Program-made: the position numbers and the translations under genes
Source: Patescibacteria group bacterium UBA1370
GTDB lineage: Bacteria > Patescibacteriota > Microgenomatia > UBA1400 > PJMF01
DNA length: 55,896 nt
Direction of reading: 5' to 3'
Assembly: GCA_002306315.1 (NCBI GenBank)
Contig: DBRK01000003.1
Span: 14,587-70,482 of the forward strand
The notes under the pieces: model-generated
Database searches by the model: none
The model's input: the letters and a program-made list of their open reading frames with translations, nothing else
What the model was told of the DNA's origin: nothing
Shown: positions 1-8,248 of the stretch, in pieces
How the letters are laid out: every line of letters starts with the position of its first letter
Numbering within the stretch: the stretch's first letter is position 1

Positions 1-1841
1 TCCACTGTGGCACCTTCCTCAAAAGCTGTGCCTGAGATCGAAAATGGCACCACCGCCTGATCATTGGTTTCCGCATTTGGGTTTATGGATAAAACCTGGA
101 ACCCAGGCTCGATCAACTCGGCACTAGCAAATTTCACCCGCAGAGGATTGGTCATATTTTCTGTCCAAAGAAAATCAAGGCGATTTGAAATATTCTTTAA
201 AGCGGCCAAAGTATATTTTGGTGCATTTCCTAACACTATAGAAAGCGACGGGGCAGATGTGTATGCCGTTGCGGTCCGAGCCCTAATATAAAAATACTCT
301 CCCACTTCTCCAGCGACAGAGGTTGCTTCCCAGTCTTCCGGCGCTTCAAAAGCAATGAACCCTGATGAGGAAAAATTTGGCCCCTGTACAACATCAATTT
401 CTAGGTCACTCCAGACACTTCCGTCCCAATATTCCCATGAAATCACTCCGCCAGAACCTGCGGAGTTCATAATCCAAGAAGCGGTATTAAAGGCAATATT
501 TTTTCCAAAATAAAAGGCATCACCCTCATCAGCTCCAACGGTGACGTTTCCGGTAATCTCGGATAGTTCTGCTAATTTGCTGGAGTAAGCATCGTTGTCA
601 TAAAGCCATATCGTGTCCAATGTCCCCTGAGTATTAGATAATTTTGTCCCTTGGGAATCAAAATTTTCACTCGCAAATGGAGCAACTCCTTTTTTGTAAT
701 ATAGTGTCCCACCTAGATTGTTGCTTCCAGACGGGCTATCTTCGTATAAAACGTAAACATTTGTTCCGTCTGTTGCAATGGCCAGAGAGATTCCTTTGCT
801 CTCGCTAATTTGGAATGGTGTACTCCATGACTCGCCATCATAGTGAGCATAAAAAGCATTGTCTGGTGGATTGCTGCTAGGACTGGTAGGAAAATAGGCA
901 AGATGAACTATCCCATTGTTATCACCAACAGCTGTATATGCTACTGTGTTGACACCGGATGATACGATTACTGTTTCTTCATTCCACTCACCAAAATCAT
1001 CTGAATCACTCCTGTCTCTCCAGAGCAATTGTCCGCCGTTATCCTGACTTGTATACACAACACCCAGGCTACTGCCGAACCTAACTATGCTGGGTATGAA
1101 ATAGGCATCAGAGCTGCCAGTTCCGGAAAGTCCGCTGCCTGATTGCGTCCAGTTGGCAGTTGATGTAGGCGTAAGTCCGTTTGAATAATAAGCTACAACT
1201 CGATATGAGGACGTCGAATTTTCAAAATATCTTGCAACAATCCAAATTCTGTTATTTCCCTCGATTTCAATATCCGACCAACCATAACCAGATACGGTAT
1301 TTTGCCCATCTAAGACTATGTGCGATGATCCAAGCGTCCAACTTGATCCGACACCCTTGGCCAACTTTTTGTAGGTGACATCTGTCTGGTTTCCCGCTCC
1401 AGGACTTACCCTAGAGACCACAAGGTGAATATTATCAGAGGAGTCAACAACTGCAGACACTACGTCATTGCCATTGGATGCAATTTGTGTACCACAGCTC
1501 CATGTTTCTCCGTCGTCAAGTGAATACAACCAAACTAGGTTATTGGTTGTTCCGGTGTCGCAATTGATCGACACGGATCCTACATGAATGAAAGCATGCA
1601 AAGTGCCATCTGATGTTGACACCAAGCGTTTATTTGTCGCTAATCCTGCTGCCCGCACCTGTTGCGAACTAGTAACGGTTGTGGGTAGATCGTCTGCAGT
1701 CAGAGCAAGTACTTGACTGGCTGTATACATTAACCCAATCCAAGCAAACAAACCAATTAGGAGGCATGACAAGATTTTTGCAACAGAAATCTGTTCCCGT
1801 TTTATCAAGCGTGAATGTAAGCCAACCATTTGTTTTCTCAT
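1..1841 (-). CDS. Secreted Asp-box (sialidase-like) repeat protein, 3' end cut by window edge
   Basis: One open frame runs from the ATG at 1841 down through base 1, so at least 613 residues are visible and the C-terminus lies outside. Residues ~15-42 form a hydrophobic signal/anchor segment ending ASQVLA. The body is rich in Ser, Thr, Asn, Gly and Trp and contains an Asp-box (S-x-D-x-G-x-T-W, read as SLDDGETW near 1503-1526), which marks sialidase-like beta-propellers. The visible end (FSISGTAFEEGATV) resembles an IPT/TIG immunoglobulin-like domain. A GGAGAG abuts the ATG; a second ATG four codons in is an alternative start. By family logic it is exported and binds or processes surface or extracellular glycans. 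Catalytic sialidase residues were not identified, so enzyme activity is not claimed. Confidence 0.75.
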   Translation of the reverse strand, partial: MRKQMVGLHSRLIKREQISVAKILSCLLIGLFAWIGLMYTASQVLALTADDLPTTVTSSQQVRAAGLATNKRLVSTSDGTLHAFIHVGSVSINCDTGTTNNLVWLYSLDDGETWSCGTQIASNGNDVVSAVVDSSDNIHLVVSRVSPGAGNQTDVTYKKLAKGVGSSWTLGSSHIVLDGQNTVSGYGWSDIEIEGNNRIWIVARYFENSTSSYRVVAYYSNGLTPTSTANWTQSGSGLSGTGSSDAYFIPSIVRFGSSLGVVYTSQDNGGQLLWRDRSDSDDFGEWNEETVIVSSGVNTVAYTAVGDNNGIVHLAYFPTSPSSNPPDNAFYAHYDGESWSTPFQISESKGISLAIATDGTNVYVLYEDSPSGSNNLGGTLYYKKGVAPFASENFDSQGTKLSNTQGTLDTIWLYDNDAYSSKLAELSEITGNVTVGADEGDAFYFGKNIAFNTASWIMNSAGSGGVISWEYWDGSVWSDLEIDVVQGPNFSSSGFIAFEAPEDWEATSVAGEVGEYFYIRARTATAYTSAPSLSIVLGNAPKYTLAALKNISNRLDFLWTENMTNPLRVKFASAELIEPGFQVLSINPNAETNDQAVVPFSISGTAFEEGATV

Positions 1842-2058
1842 CTCTCCTGCAGCCAAATGCAAGAAAATCAGGTGAAAATTTTTCTCACTTTATTCATGCT
1901 AAAGGAATAATAATGAGATGTAAAGAGTTTTTTTTCAAAATTCTAGCCTGGTGGCGTGCAAATCTTAACAAATTTGTGTGATATCGGTCATAAAATGGGA
2001 AAGGTAGAGGAATTTTTGGTATTTTGCCAAAAAACAAAGCTATTTTTAGTATAGATTG

Positions 2059-2132
2059 TGAGCCAGCTGGGACTCGAACCCAGGACACCCTGCTTAAGAG
2101 GCAGGTGCTCTAACCGACTGAGCTACTGGCCC
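2059..2132 (-). tRNA. tRNA-Lys (anticodon CTT)
   Basis: Full cloverleaf on the minus strand: acceptor GGGCCAG/CTGGCTC, D-arm GCTC..GAGC, anticodon arm CCTGC-CTCTTAA-GCAGG with CTT at the anticodon position, and T-arm CTGGG-TTCGAGT-CCCAG. Discriminator is A; no CCA is encoded. Confidence 0.95.
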
Positions 2133-2204
2133 GTATTAAGTTAACCGAATTGTCGCCTGGGATTTTACCATAATCTTAGCTCCCACGGCAGTTGTGTTTG
2201 TGTG

Positions 2205-2276
2205 TGCGCCCGGAGGGAATCGAACCCCCATAACTTGTTCCGAAGACAAGTGCCTTATCCTTTAGACCACGGGCGC
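2205..2276 (-). tRNA. tRNA-Arg (anticodon TCG)
   Basis: Minus-strand cloverleaf with acceptor GCGCCCG/CGGGCGC, anticodon arm CTTGT-CTTCGGA-ACAAG (anticodon TCG, reading CGA) and a TTCGATT T-loop. Discriminator A, no encoded CCA. It lies 72 nt upstream of the tRNA-Lys gene on the same strand, so the two may be co-transcribed. Confidence 0.94.
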
Positions 2277-2387
2277 TATATATATGTTAATTTTCAGCGG
2301 TAGTTTGGCTTCTCACCAGAGAGGTATATTTTACCGCAAACCTGCAGTGGAGTATAGCTTGCACTAATAACCGAAGCGCTCTTCGCC

Positions 2388-2415
2388 ATGACAATCCATT
2401 TACCAGTGCTATAAT
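2388..2415 (+). promoter_or_regulatory. Promoter of the cytidylate-kinase-like gene
   Basis: ATGACA (five of six matches to TTGACA), a 16-nt spacer, then a perfect TATAAT at 2410-2415. The start codon at 2428 is only 12 nt beyond the -10 box, so the transcript would have a leader of about five bases. Confidence 0.6.
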
Positions 2416-2427
2416 GTATGAGTAATT

Positions 2428-3150
2428 ATGACAACTAATTACTATCCTCTCATAGAAAAAATTCTCCGCTCATTCAACCTCCGCAAAAACCTCTCTAAAA
2501 AGGAATCACTAATAGCCGCCGAAAGCTCATTTGTCACACCTTTCATTACAGTCGCCCGCGAACCCGGCAGCGGCGGTGCTCCTATCGCCAGACGGGTCGC
2601 GGAATTGCTTAATTTTGAATATGTTGACGAACAACTTGTTGATGAAATTGCCAAATCCACCAAAAAACGCAAATCAATCATCTCGGCTGTCGACGAAAAA
2701 GCCCGCACTCAAGTCCAGGACCTTGTCCACGCCGTTCTTAACAAGGAATATGTCGAGGATACCAAGTATGTCACCGAGCTCGTCCGTCTTATTCTGGTCT
2801 ACGCCCACAAAGGCCGGACAGTGATTCTGGGTAGGGGAGGGAACTTTATCACTCCTTTTGCCAAAGGCCTGCATGTCAACATTGTCGCACCCTATGAAAT
2901 CCGAGTGCAGCGGGCAATTGACTTCGAAGGCCACAGCCGGGAAAAAGCCAAGCAGGTTATCGCCGAAGTCGAAAGAGAACGGGAGGAATTCATCCGCCAG
3001 TACTTTAACAGCAGTACCAGAAAGCGATCTGTATATGACATCACCATTAACACCGCCTACTTCCGGGTTGAAGAAGCATCCCGCGTGATCATTGCAGCGC
3101 TGAAGCAAAAATTTTCCCGATCCTTCCCTAAACTTGGGATACGCATCTAA
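2428..3150 (+). CDS. Cytidylate-kinase-like P-loop kinase
   Basis: 240 residues. After a ~38-residue N-terminal lead there is a beta-strand and P-loop variant, TVAREPGSGG (residues 41-50), matching the 'ITISREYGSGG' pattern of the cytidylate kinase-like family (Cytidylate_kin2). This is followed by YVDEQLVDEIA and a central LGRGGNF loop. The family is related to CMP kinase, which phosphorylates CMP/dCMP, but the exact substrate of this subgroup is uncertain. The start has no Shine-Dalgarno and sits just behind a TATAAT box. Downstream neighbour is tRNA-Leu(CAG). The N-terminal lead is longer than in canonical CMP kinases. Confidence 0.75.
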   Translation: MTTNYYPLIEKILRSFNLRKNLSKKESLIAAESSFVTPFITVAREPGSGGAPIARRVAELLNFEYVDEQLVDEIAKSTKKRKSIISAVDEKARTQVQDLVHAVLNKEYVEDTKYVTELVRLILVYAHKGRTVILGRGGNFITPFAKGLHVNIVAPYEIRVQRAIDFEGHSREKAKQVIAEVEREREEFIRQYFNSSTRKRSVYDITINTAYFRVEEASRVIIAALKQKFSRSFPKLGIRI

Positions 3151-3192
3151 GTGATGTATAATTTGCAGTCATAACAATTATCAATAAACCGA

Positions 3193-3275
3193 GCCGAAGT
3201 GGCGGAATGGTAGACGCGCACGCTTCAGGAGCGTGTGGGGGCAACCCCGTGGAGGTTCAACTCCTCTCTTCGGCA
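3193..3275 (+). tRNA. tRNA-Leu (anticodon CAG)
   Basis: Class II tRNA: acceptor GCCGAAG/CTTCGGC, anticodon arm CACGC-TTCAGGA-GCGTG (anticodon CAG), a long variable arm (GGGGGCAACCCCG) and T-loop TTCAACT. The mature 3' end is one base before the ATG of the next gene. Confidence 0.95.
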
Positions 3276-3276
3276 C

Positions 3277-4692
3277 ATGCAGATGCAGCGCTTTCAAAAA
3301 ACTGCCCCGTTGCTCCTTGCTTTTTGTTTCCTGTCTTTTGTGGTTTTGTCTTGGTGGCTTTTGTTCCGCGATGAAAGGGCGTTGGCTGGCATCGGCAGTT
3401 TTTATCCGGAATGGGGAAGTCGGTTAGTGGAAATAAGAGAATGGCTTCTGGCTCGGAGCCTGAATGTTTTGCCGACCTTGATTTTCGGATTGACGGGAAT
3501 TTTGGCCTTTGCCGCTTACTGGTTTTCATTGCATGTCAACATTTCCCAGCGTACCAGTATTATCTTTGCTGTCGCTTTTCCGCTGATTGTCTTTTTTTCT
3601 TATCCAATTTTGTCTACAGACATTTTTTCCTACATCTATTCGGATAGAGTGCTGGTTGAATACGGGCAAAATCCATGGTTGGTAAAGCCTGGGGTATTTC
3701 CTGATGATCCATTTGGCTTGCTTGCCGACTGGACTGAGCAAACTAAGGTCTATGGATTGGTGAACCAAATTATTTATCTTCCGGCAGCTGTACTAGGTGG
3801 AGGGAAGTTATTGCCAACTGTCGTGACGTATAAGCTAGTAGCATTGATCTATTTGCTATTAACTCTGGCTATTGTAATTGGGTTAGTGCGTGATCAAGAG
3901 GAAGTAAAACAAGCTAACATCATCCGCGCCCTCTTTTGGAATCCATTGCTGGTGTTGGAGTTTGCTGGGGCGGGTCACAATGATATCGCCATGGCCTTTT
4001 TCCTGCTCTTGAGCCTGGCTGCCTGGCAAAAAAATGTGATGTGGCTGGCGGGAATTATCTTGGCACTCTCTGTGCAGGTGAAACTAATCCCGCTGCTGAT
4101 TTTTGGATTTTTTGCATTGAGCTTGCTCCAGAAAAAGCAAATAAGACCACTCTTGGATTTTGGCCTGGGCTTTGCAGCCACCAATGCGCTGGCCTTCCTG
4201 ATCATAGGCATCAGTCCGCTGGAGTTTCTGTCTAGAGTTTTTTACAACACCACCGTTTACTGGCAGTCGCTGCCGGGATTGGTGAGTAGATTTATACCTG
4301 AGTTAGGCTTGCCATTTTCACTTATTTTTATTGGCGTGATTGCAATATTGGCGGCGTTGCAGTTCAAGAAAAATTGGTCGCCCATCATTACTTCTGCACT
4401 TGCCCTGAGCATTTATCTAGTTTTCTTCAACGCCGCCAACTGGAATTGGTATATCCTCTGGCCGTTTGTGCTGATCATGTTTGCCGAAGGAGCAGGGAAA
4501 TTGAAAAACTATCTGCTGCTGGCCACCTTCACCGATTTACTTGCTTACCCGCTGCTGTGGCTGTCACACCGCTTTGGGTACGGGCACCCGGGGTGGGAGG
4601 TGGCAATTTACACGATAATCTTTTGGATCCCGCTAGTGTTGATTAAGTTTAAACTTCCGCAAAAACTCAACCCGACACCTTTACTGGATTAG
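3277..4692 (+). CDS. GT-C membrane glycosyltransferase, MptB-like
   Basis: 471 residues from the first ATG after tRNA-Leu; an in-frame ATG at 3235 lies inside the tRNA and is rejected. The protein is very hydrophobic, with roughly ten or more membrane spans beginning at residue ~11. Recognisable signatures are STDIFSYIYSDRVLVEYGQNPW in the first large loop (Asp after the first spans, NP motif) and NPLLVLEFAGAGHNDIAMAFF (NPLLL..GHND). Both match polyprenol-phosphate-mannose-dependent alpha-mannosyltransferases of the MptA/MptB type. The inferred role is adding mannose from a lipid donor to an envelope glycan on the outer face of the membrane. Donor and acceptor are not shown by sequence. Translation must begin one base after a tRNA 3' end. 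Confidence 0.7.
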   Translation: MQMQRFQKTAPLLLAFCFLSFVVLSWWLLFRDERALAGIGSFYPEWGSRLVEIREWLLARSLNVLPTLIFGLTGILAFAAYWFSLHVNISQRTSIIFAVAFPLIVFFSYPILSTDIFSYIYSDRVLVEYGQNPWLVKPGVFPDDPFGLLADWTEQTKVYGLVNQIIYLPAAVLGGGKLLPTVVTYKLVALIYLLLTLAIVIGLVRDQEEVKQANIIRALFWNPLLVLEFAGAGHNDIAMAFFLLLSLAAWQKNVMWLAGIILALSVQVKLIPLLIFGFFALSLLQKKQIRPLLDFGLGFAATNALAFLIIGISPLEFLSRVFYNTTVYWQSLPGLVSRFIPELGLPFSLIFIGVIAILAALQFKKNWSPIITSALALSIYLVFFNAANWNWYILWPFVLIMFAEGAGKLKNYLLLATFTDLLAYPLLWLSHRFGYGHPGWEVAIYTIIFWIPLVLIKFKLPQKLNPTPLLD

Positions 4693-4731
4693 GGTTCTCG
4701 AGTATACTATCCCACATTAATTAACAAATGT

Positions 4732-4813
4732 GCCCAGGTGGTGAAACTGGTATACACGCAGTCTTGAGGAGGCTGTGCCGCAAGGCGTGGAGGTTCAAGT
4801 CCTCTCCTGGGCA
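4732..4813 (+). tRNA. tRNA-Leu (anticodon GAG)
   Basis: Class II tRNA: acceptor GCCCAGG/CCTGGGC, anticodon arm CAGTC-TTGAGGA-GGCTG (GAG), variable arm TGCCGCAAGGCG and T-loop TTCAAGT. Discriminator A, no CCA. Confidence 0.94.
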
Positions 4814-4849
4814 CACGATAATTAAACATATTGAACTAAGGAGATAGAC

Positions 4850-5143
4850 ATGACAAACCGTGTTGATAGAGAGCCTCATCCTAGACGTGATAAATTAAAC
4901 AGTGTTACAGAGGACCCCTGTACACACCAATATAAAGTAGTTGTTGCTCGCACAAACAGAAGTGGCGCTCGTCTCCCTGATGTTTGTTTAGAAGTGACTC
5001 CGCAAGAAGCTGAATCATTAAGACCGGGAACAATATTCTCAGAACTTCCTCCTAATATCCAGCAAAGAATAATAAATGGAGAAGAGGAATTACCTAGGGG
5101 CTGTCTCCCTGGAATTCTAAGTTTTTTTCGGGTCGTTAAATAA
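4850..5143 (+). CDS. Hypothetical 97-residue protein between tRNA genes
   Basis: A short soluble protein with no family I recognise. It has one of the best ribosome binding sites in the window, AAGGAG seven bases before the ATG, which supports it as real. The N-terminus is basic and hydrophilic (MTNRVDREPHPRRDK), then a KVVVARTN strand, a TPQEAESLRPG segment, and a C-terminal FSELPPNIQQ..GILSFFRVVK. It contains two Cys (residues 24 and 45) plus one near the end (84). It sits between tRNA-Leu(GAG) and tRNA-Val(TAC), 36 and 20 nt from each, and could be read from the same transcript. Function unknown. Confidence 0.6.
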   Translation: MTNRVDREPHPRRDKLNSVTEDPCTHQYKVVVARTNRSGARLPDVCLEVTPQEAESLRPGTIFSELPPNIQQRIINGEEELPRGCLPGILSFFRVVK

Positions 5144-5163
5144 CCAAAAACAAGAACTACTTT

Positions 5164-5237
5164 GGCCGCTTAGCTCAGTTGGTTAGAGCGTCCGGTTTAC
5201 ATCCGGGAAGTCGGGGGTTCGAGTCCCTCAGCGGCCA
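5164..5237 (+). tRNA. tRNA-Val (anticodon TAC)
   Basis: Cloverleaf with acceptor GGCCGCT/AGCGGCC, anticodon arm TCCGG-TTTACAT-CCGGG (the last pair at the base is a mismatch-tolerant T-G), anticodon TAC, T-loop TTCGAGT. Discriminator A, no CCA. Confidence 0.94.
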
Positions 5238-5369
5238 CAAAGGGAACAGGGCGCCTGGCTTTCAACCAGGTGTAAAAGAAATCGACCGAATCTATTATAA
5301 TGATAGAGACGTGAAAGGATTGGAAAAATTCAGTTCGCAAGGTACGATTAAAGCCTGATCGTTATATAT

Positions 5370-5445
5370 GCCAAGCTAGCCAAGGTGGTCACGGCGCATG
5401 TCTGAAAAACATGAGATTGAGGTTCGACTCCTCAGCTTGGCACCA
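5370..5445 (+). tRNA. tRNA-Phe (anticodon GAA), CCA encoded
   Basis: Acceptor GCCAAGC/GCTTGGC, anticodon arm CATGT-CTGAAAA-ACATG (anticodon GAA), T-loop TTCGACT, discriminator A at 5442 followed by CCA at 5443-5445. A TATAAT at 5296-5301 is a likely -10 box, giving a ~60-nt leader. Confidence 0.94.
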
Positions 5446-5464
5446 TCCCCGGTGCCCTTTCCAG

Positions 5465-6283
5465 CTACAACCCAGGCCACTGCCTGATGGCAGCCTGATA
5501 GGCCTTTTTGTCCGTAACATCGGACCAAAATCCCTGAAAAAGAAAAGCACTCAGCTGTCCTTCGACAGCCAAGTCCGGCAATACTTCTGCTTCCATACTG
5601 AAAGATTTACTTTTTGGAAAACGCTTCAACAATTCTGGTTTCACCACATAGATACCGGTATTAACGATGCTAATACCGCCAACCTCGCCACGTTCCATAA
5701 ATCGGACAATTTTATTTCCTTGTAGAAAAGCTTGGCCATAGTTTTTTTCGCTGATCCGCGGCTTAACGCTCAATGTCACTAGGGTATCCTCCCGCAGATG
5801 AAAAGAAAATAGATCGCTGAGGTTGATATCCGTGAGCACGTCGCCATGCACCACTAAAAATGGGTTGCCCCGCAACAATGACTCGGCTCTTTTGAGAACA
5901 CCGGCGGTGCCAAGTGGTTTTTTCTCAGCCAGATAACGAATCTCGATCCCGAACTTATCCCCTGTACCGAAAATCTCCTTAACCTCCCGCTCAGCTTGAC
6001 CTGCCGCTATCAAAACTTCCCTGATGCCATGATGTCGGAGATTTTCCAAAGTCACCGCCAACAACGGCCGTCCGGCGATATTCTGCAGTCCCGCAATATT
6101 TTTCTTGGCTTCTGGACCGCCAGCCAAAATTACTGCCGTAGTTATACTTGGCTGCAACCCAGTCCTCACCAACAGCTCTATGGCATGGGATCGGTTACGG
6201 ATGGTTTTGCCATCCACCTGATTATCAACTTGATGAAGTAGATCGGTGGGCAGGGTGATAGTGAGTCTAGATTTTTGCCGCAT
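5465..6283 (-). CDS. Ribbon-helix-helix domain fused to sugar nucleotidyltransferase-like domain
   Basis: About 272 residues from the third in-frame ATG (6283); ATGs at 6292 and 6298 would add up to five residues. Residues ~1-45 (RLTITLPTDLLHQVD...IRNRSHAIELLV) are a CopG/Arc-type ribbon-helix-helix DNA-binding domain. Residues ~50-272 resemble NTP_transferase enzymes (TTAVILAGG..., RPLLAVTLENL, VVHGDVLTDI, INTGIYVVKPELL). The pyrophosphorylase signature G-x-G-T-R-x-x-P-L-T and the PK lysine are absent: the loop reads LAGGPEAKKNIAGLQNIAGRP. The GD...TD metal motif is kept. It may therefore be a sugar-nucleotide sensor and regulator rather than a normal pyrophosphorylase. It lies 50 nt downstream of the glycosidase-like gene on the same strand. 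Confidence 0.75.
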   Translation of the reverse strand: MRQKSRLTITLPTDLLHQVDNQVDGKTIRNRSHAIELLVRTGLQPSITTAVILAGGPEAKKNIAGLQNIAGRPLLAVTLENLRHHGIREVLIAAGQAEREVKEIFGTGDKFGIEIRYLAEKKPLGTAGVLKRAESLLRGNPFLVVHGDVLTDINLSDLFSFHLREDTLVTLSVKPRISEKNYGQAFLQGNKIVRFMERGEVGGISIVNTGIYVVKPELLKRFPKSKSFSMEAEVLPDLAVEGQLSAFLFQGFWSDVTDKKAYQAAIRQWPGL

Positions 6284-6333
6284 TTCATACATTATCATAC
6301 ACTACGCGGCGAGAGAGATTTTTCTTGACAATA

Positions 6334-7341
6334 CTAATGAGCTTGGCTGATGGCAGCTGTTCCGGATCCGTAAACTTTTTCCAACGCCAGCCGCAGCGCC
6401 CGATATTGAACGGTTGGATTGTTGTTCTCATCCAGAAAACTAAAACCCGCAAATGGACCCGGCGCACCTTTAAGTATAAATGGTGTCACTGCAACTACGT
6501 CAGGATGAGACCAGACCCTGGCTAAGGCATAGCTGTAATATGCAGGCAGGAAATACTGGAGGTGCCGTGTTTGCTCCCAGCCGGTTTCAGTAATAAAAAC
6601 CTTGAAATTTTTTCCGGTTTTATCTTTGAGATAGGCTAGCTCATATTCAAAACCATTGAGAGCATTTTTAGCCTTGCGGTTTGGCGCCGCGGCAAATCCT
6701 GGATTGGGGTAGGAGTGCGAGTTCCAGGCATCTGCATAAGAAAAGATTTCATTGTCAAACTTATGCATCCGGTTCAGGAAAGCAAAAGCCTCCATAGTAT
6801 TTGCGCCATTCGGAGCTGCCAAGTCCATAGCAGCCGGCAACACCACAAAGTTTTCATCAGTGGTTTTCGCCCAACTGCTGGCAAAACGGAAGAGTCGGGC
6901 ATAGCCCTCTGGATCCAGCTTGCCTCCCCATTCTTTGGCGTGATTAACCTCGTTGAGAATAACAATATACTTGTCTTCAGTCGGCCATTTTAATTTGGCT
7001 AAGACATTGATTTGTTTAACAATGTCATGTCGGGTTGGTTCTTCCCAATAATCTTCTTTGGCGGTAGTAGCCAAGCGCATGATTGGAATCAGCTTTTCCT
7101 CGCGGGCTTGGTTTAAAAACCGCTGCCAGTGCTCAGGACGGTTGGAGTCTCCCACCGTAAAGGGGATGGTTACATAATGCCATTCATCCTGATGATCCTC
7201 GAGCGCCACTAAATCCTTGGCTTCATCGGTTTCATCAGCATGAAGAATATGAACACCTATCTTGCTTACTTGGCGGGCTTGAACCGGGAAGGGCAGAAAC
7301 ATGGCTGCCAACAGAAAAAATAGCAGCGGCAACATTTTCAT
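6334..7341 (-). CDS. Secreted TIM-barrel glycoside hydrolase-like protein (clan GH-A type)
   Basis: 335 residues from the ATG at 7341; an upstream in-frame extension to 7713 runs under the divergent gene and is rejected. Residues 1-~22 (MKMLPLLFFLLAAMFLPFPVQA) form a signal peptide. The mature part starts KIGVHILHADE and has motifs expected at barrel strand ends: ILNEVNHAKEWGG (candidate acid/base Glu after Asn), WNSHSYPN, and FITETGWEQ (candidate nucleophile Glu). This fits GH5/GH39-like folds; the family assignment is tentative. It would act outside the cell on a polysaccharide. No Shine-Dalgarno; a TATAAT box is 9 nt from the ATG. The RHH-nucleotidyltransferase gene follows and may be co-transcribed. 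Confidence 0.72.
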   Translation of the reverse strand: MKMLPLLFFLLAAMFLPFPVQARQVSKIGVHILHADETDEAKDLVALEDHQDEWHYVTIPFTVGDSNRPEHWQRFLNQAREEKLIPIMRLATTAKEDYWEEPTRHDIVKQINVLAKLKWPTEDKYIVILNEVNHAKEWGGKLDPEGYARLFRFASSWAKTTDENFVVLPAAMDLAAPNGANTMEAFAFLNRMHKFDNEIFSYADAWNSHSYPNPGFAAAPNRKAKNALNGFEYELAYLKDKTGKNFKVFITETGWEQTRHLQYFLPAYYSYALARVWSHPDVVAVTPFILKGAPGPFAGFSFLDENNNPTVQYRALRLALEKVYGSGTAAISQAH

Positions 7342-7350
7342 AGTTCTAAT

Positions 7351-7356
7351 ATTATA
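7351..7356 (-). promoter_or_regulatory. -10 box of glycosidase-like gene
   Basis: TATAAT on the minus strand, nine bases upstream of the ATG at 7341, with no clear -35. It implies a leaderless or near-leaderless mRNA. Confidence 0.5.
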
Positions 7357-7480
7357 GGATAACATACTTGCAGCCTTTTGTCGAGTATGCCAACTTGGAT
7401 TCCAGGTTTGCAGCAGCCTTTTGCTATACTCTAATGTACAATCGATAAGCTGCAAGGAATGTAACAAATCTGTAAGGGTT

Positions 7481-8188
7481 ATGAAAGCGGTATTACTGGC
7501 TCTATCTTGGATCATCTTGTCCTCAGGCGTCATCATGACCAGCATTGCAGGCATTGCTTTTGTCGGCTTTCCCAATGCTGAGGATGGTGAAAATGCAATC
7601 CAGCAGGAAGTGGTCAGCGGGTCATCACTGGAGCCAGTACGTATTGATAACGAAGGCGCGGGTTTGGCAGCAGTTATGGAGGCAGGAGACGCCCGGGCAC
7701 AAATTGTGGCCAATTTCTTGGAGAGGCATGGTTCACCGCTGCAACCATATGACTACTACGGAGAATTCTTGGTGGGCTTGGCAGATAAATACGGCCTCGA
7801 TTTCCGTTTTCTGCCGGCTATCATGATGGAGGAGAGCAACCTTTGCCGGGTGACGCCAACCACGGCAGATGGCAGAGAGTCTTACAACTGCCTGGGTCTG
7901 GGGGTACACGCCCGCGGCGTTTGGGGGTTTAATTCATACGAGGAAAATCTCGAAGCAGCAGCAAATATTTTGAAGAAAAATTACATTGATCAAGGCAGAA
8001 AAACCACCCGCCAGGTGGCAGAAAAATATACTGCCAGCGTCGACAAGTGGACTAATTCTGTAAACCAGTGGATGGCAGAAATGCGCTACGATGACCGCTC
8101 GCTGGGTATCAAGAAAAAGACCAATGCCAATGTTGTCGAGTTTGCAACCGAGAGCGGGGAGTTGCAGATTTCACCAATCGCGCAGTAG
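7481..8188 (+). CDS. Membrane-anchored glucosaminidase/lysozyme-like peptidoglycan hydrolase
   Basis: 235 residues from the ATG at 7481, preceded by AAGGG; the frame is open 20 codons further up but without a good start. Residues ~1-30 (MKAVLLALSWIILSS...IAGIAFVGF) are a signal or N-terminal anchor. After a linker, residues ~75-215 carry a lysozyme-superfamily core: YDYYGEFLVGLADKYGLDFRFLPAIMMEESNLC, with Glu in the ES motif as likely catalytic acid, then a glucosaminidase-like NCLGLGVHARGVWGFNSYEENLEAAANIL. The inferred role is cleaving cell-wall glycan strands during growth. A TATACT at 7425-7430 is a possible -10 box. Transcribed divergently from the glycosidase-like gene, with only ~139 nt between starts. 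Confidence 0.68.
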   Translation: MKAVLLALSWIILSSGVIMTSIAGIAFVGFPNAEDGENAIQQEVVSGSSLEPVRIDNEGAGLAAVMEAGDARAQIVANFLERHGSPLQPYDYYGEFLVGLADKYGLDFRFLPAIMMEESNLCRVTPTTADGRESYNCLGLGVHARGVWGFNSYEENLEAAANILKKNYIDQGRKTTRQVAEKYTASVDKWTNSVNQWMAEMRYDDRSLGIKKKTNANVVEFATESGELQISPIAQ

Positions 8189-8248
8189 GCAATTTCTTGC
8201 CGTTGACTCTTATTTAGATAGTGTATAATGATATGTTTTGTCACACTA

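Noticed and set aside
5252..5272. A CGCCTGG-CTTTCAA-CCAGGTG hairpin that looks like an anticodon arm between tRNA-Val and tRNA-Phe
   Set aside because: No acceptor stem, D-arm or TTCGA T-arm can be built around it on either strand, so it is a local hairpin, not a tRNA.
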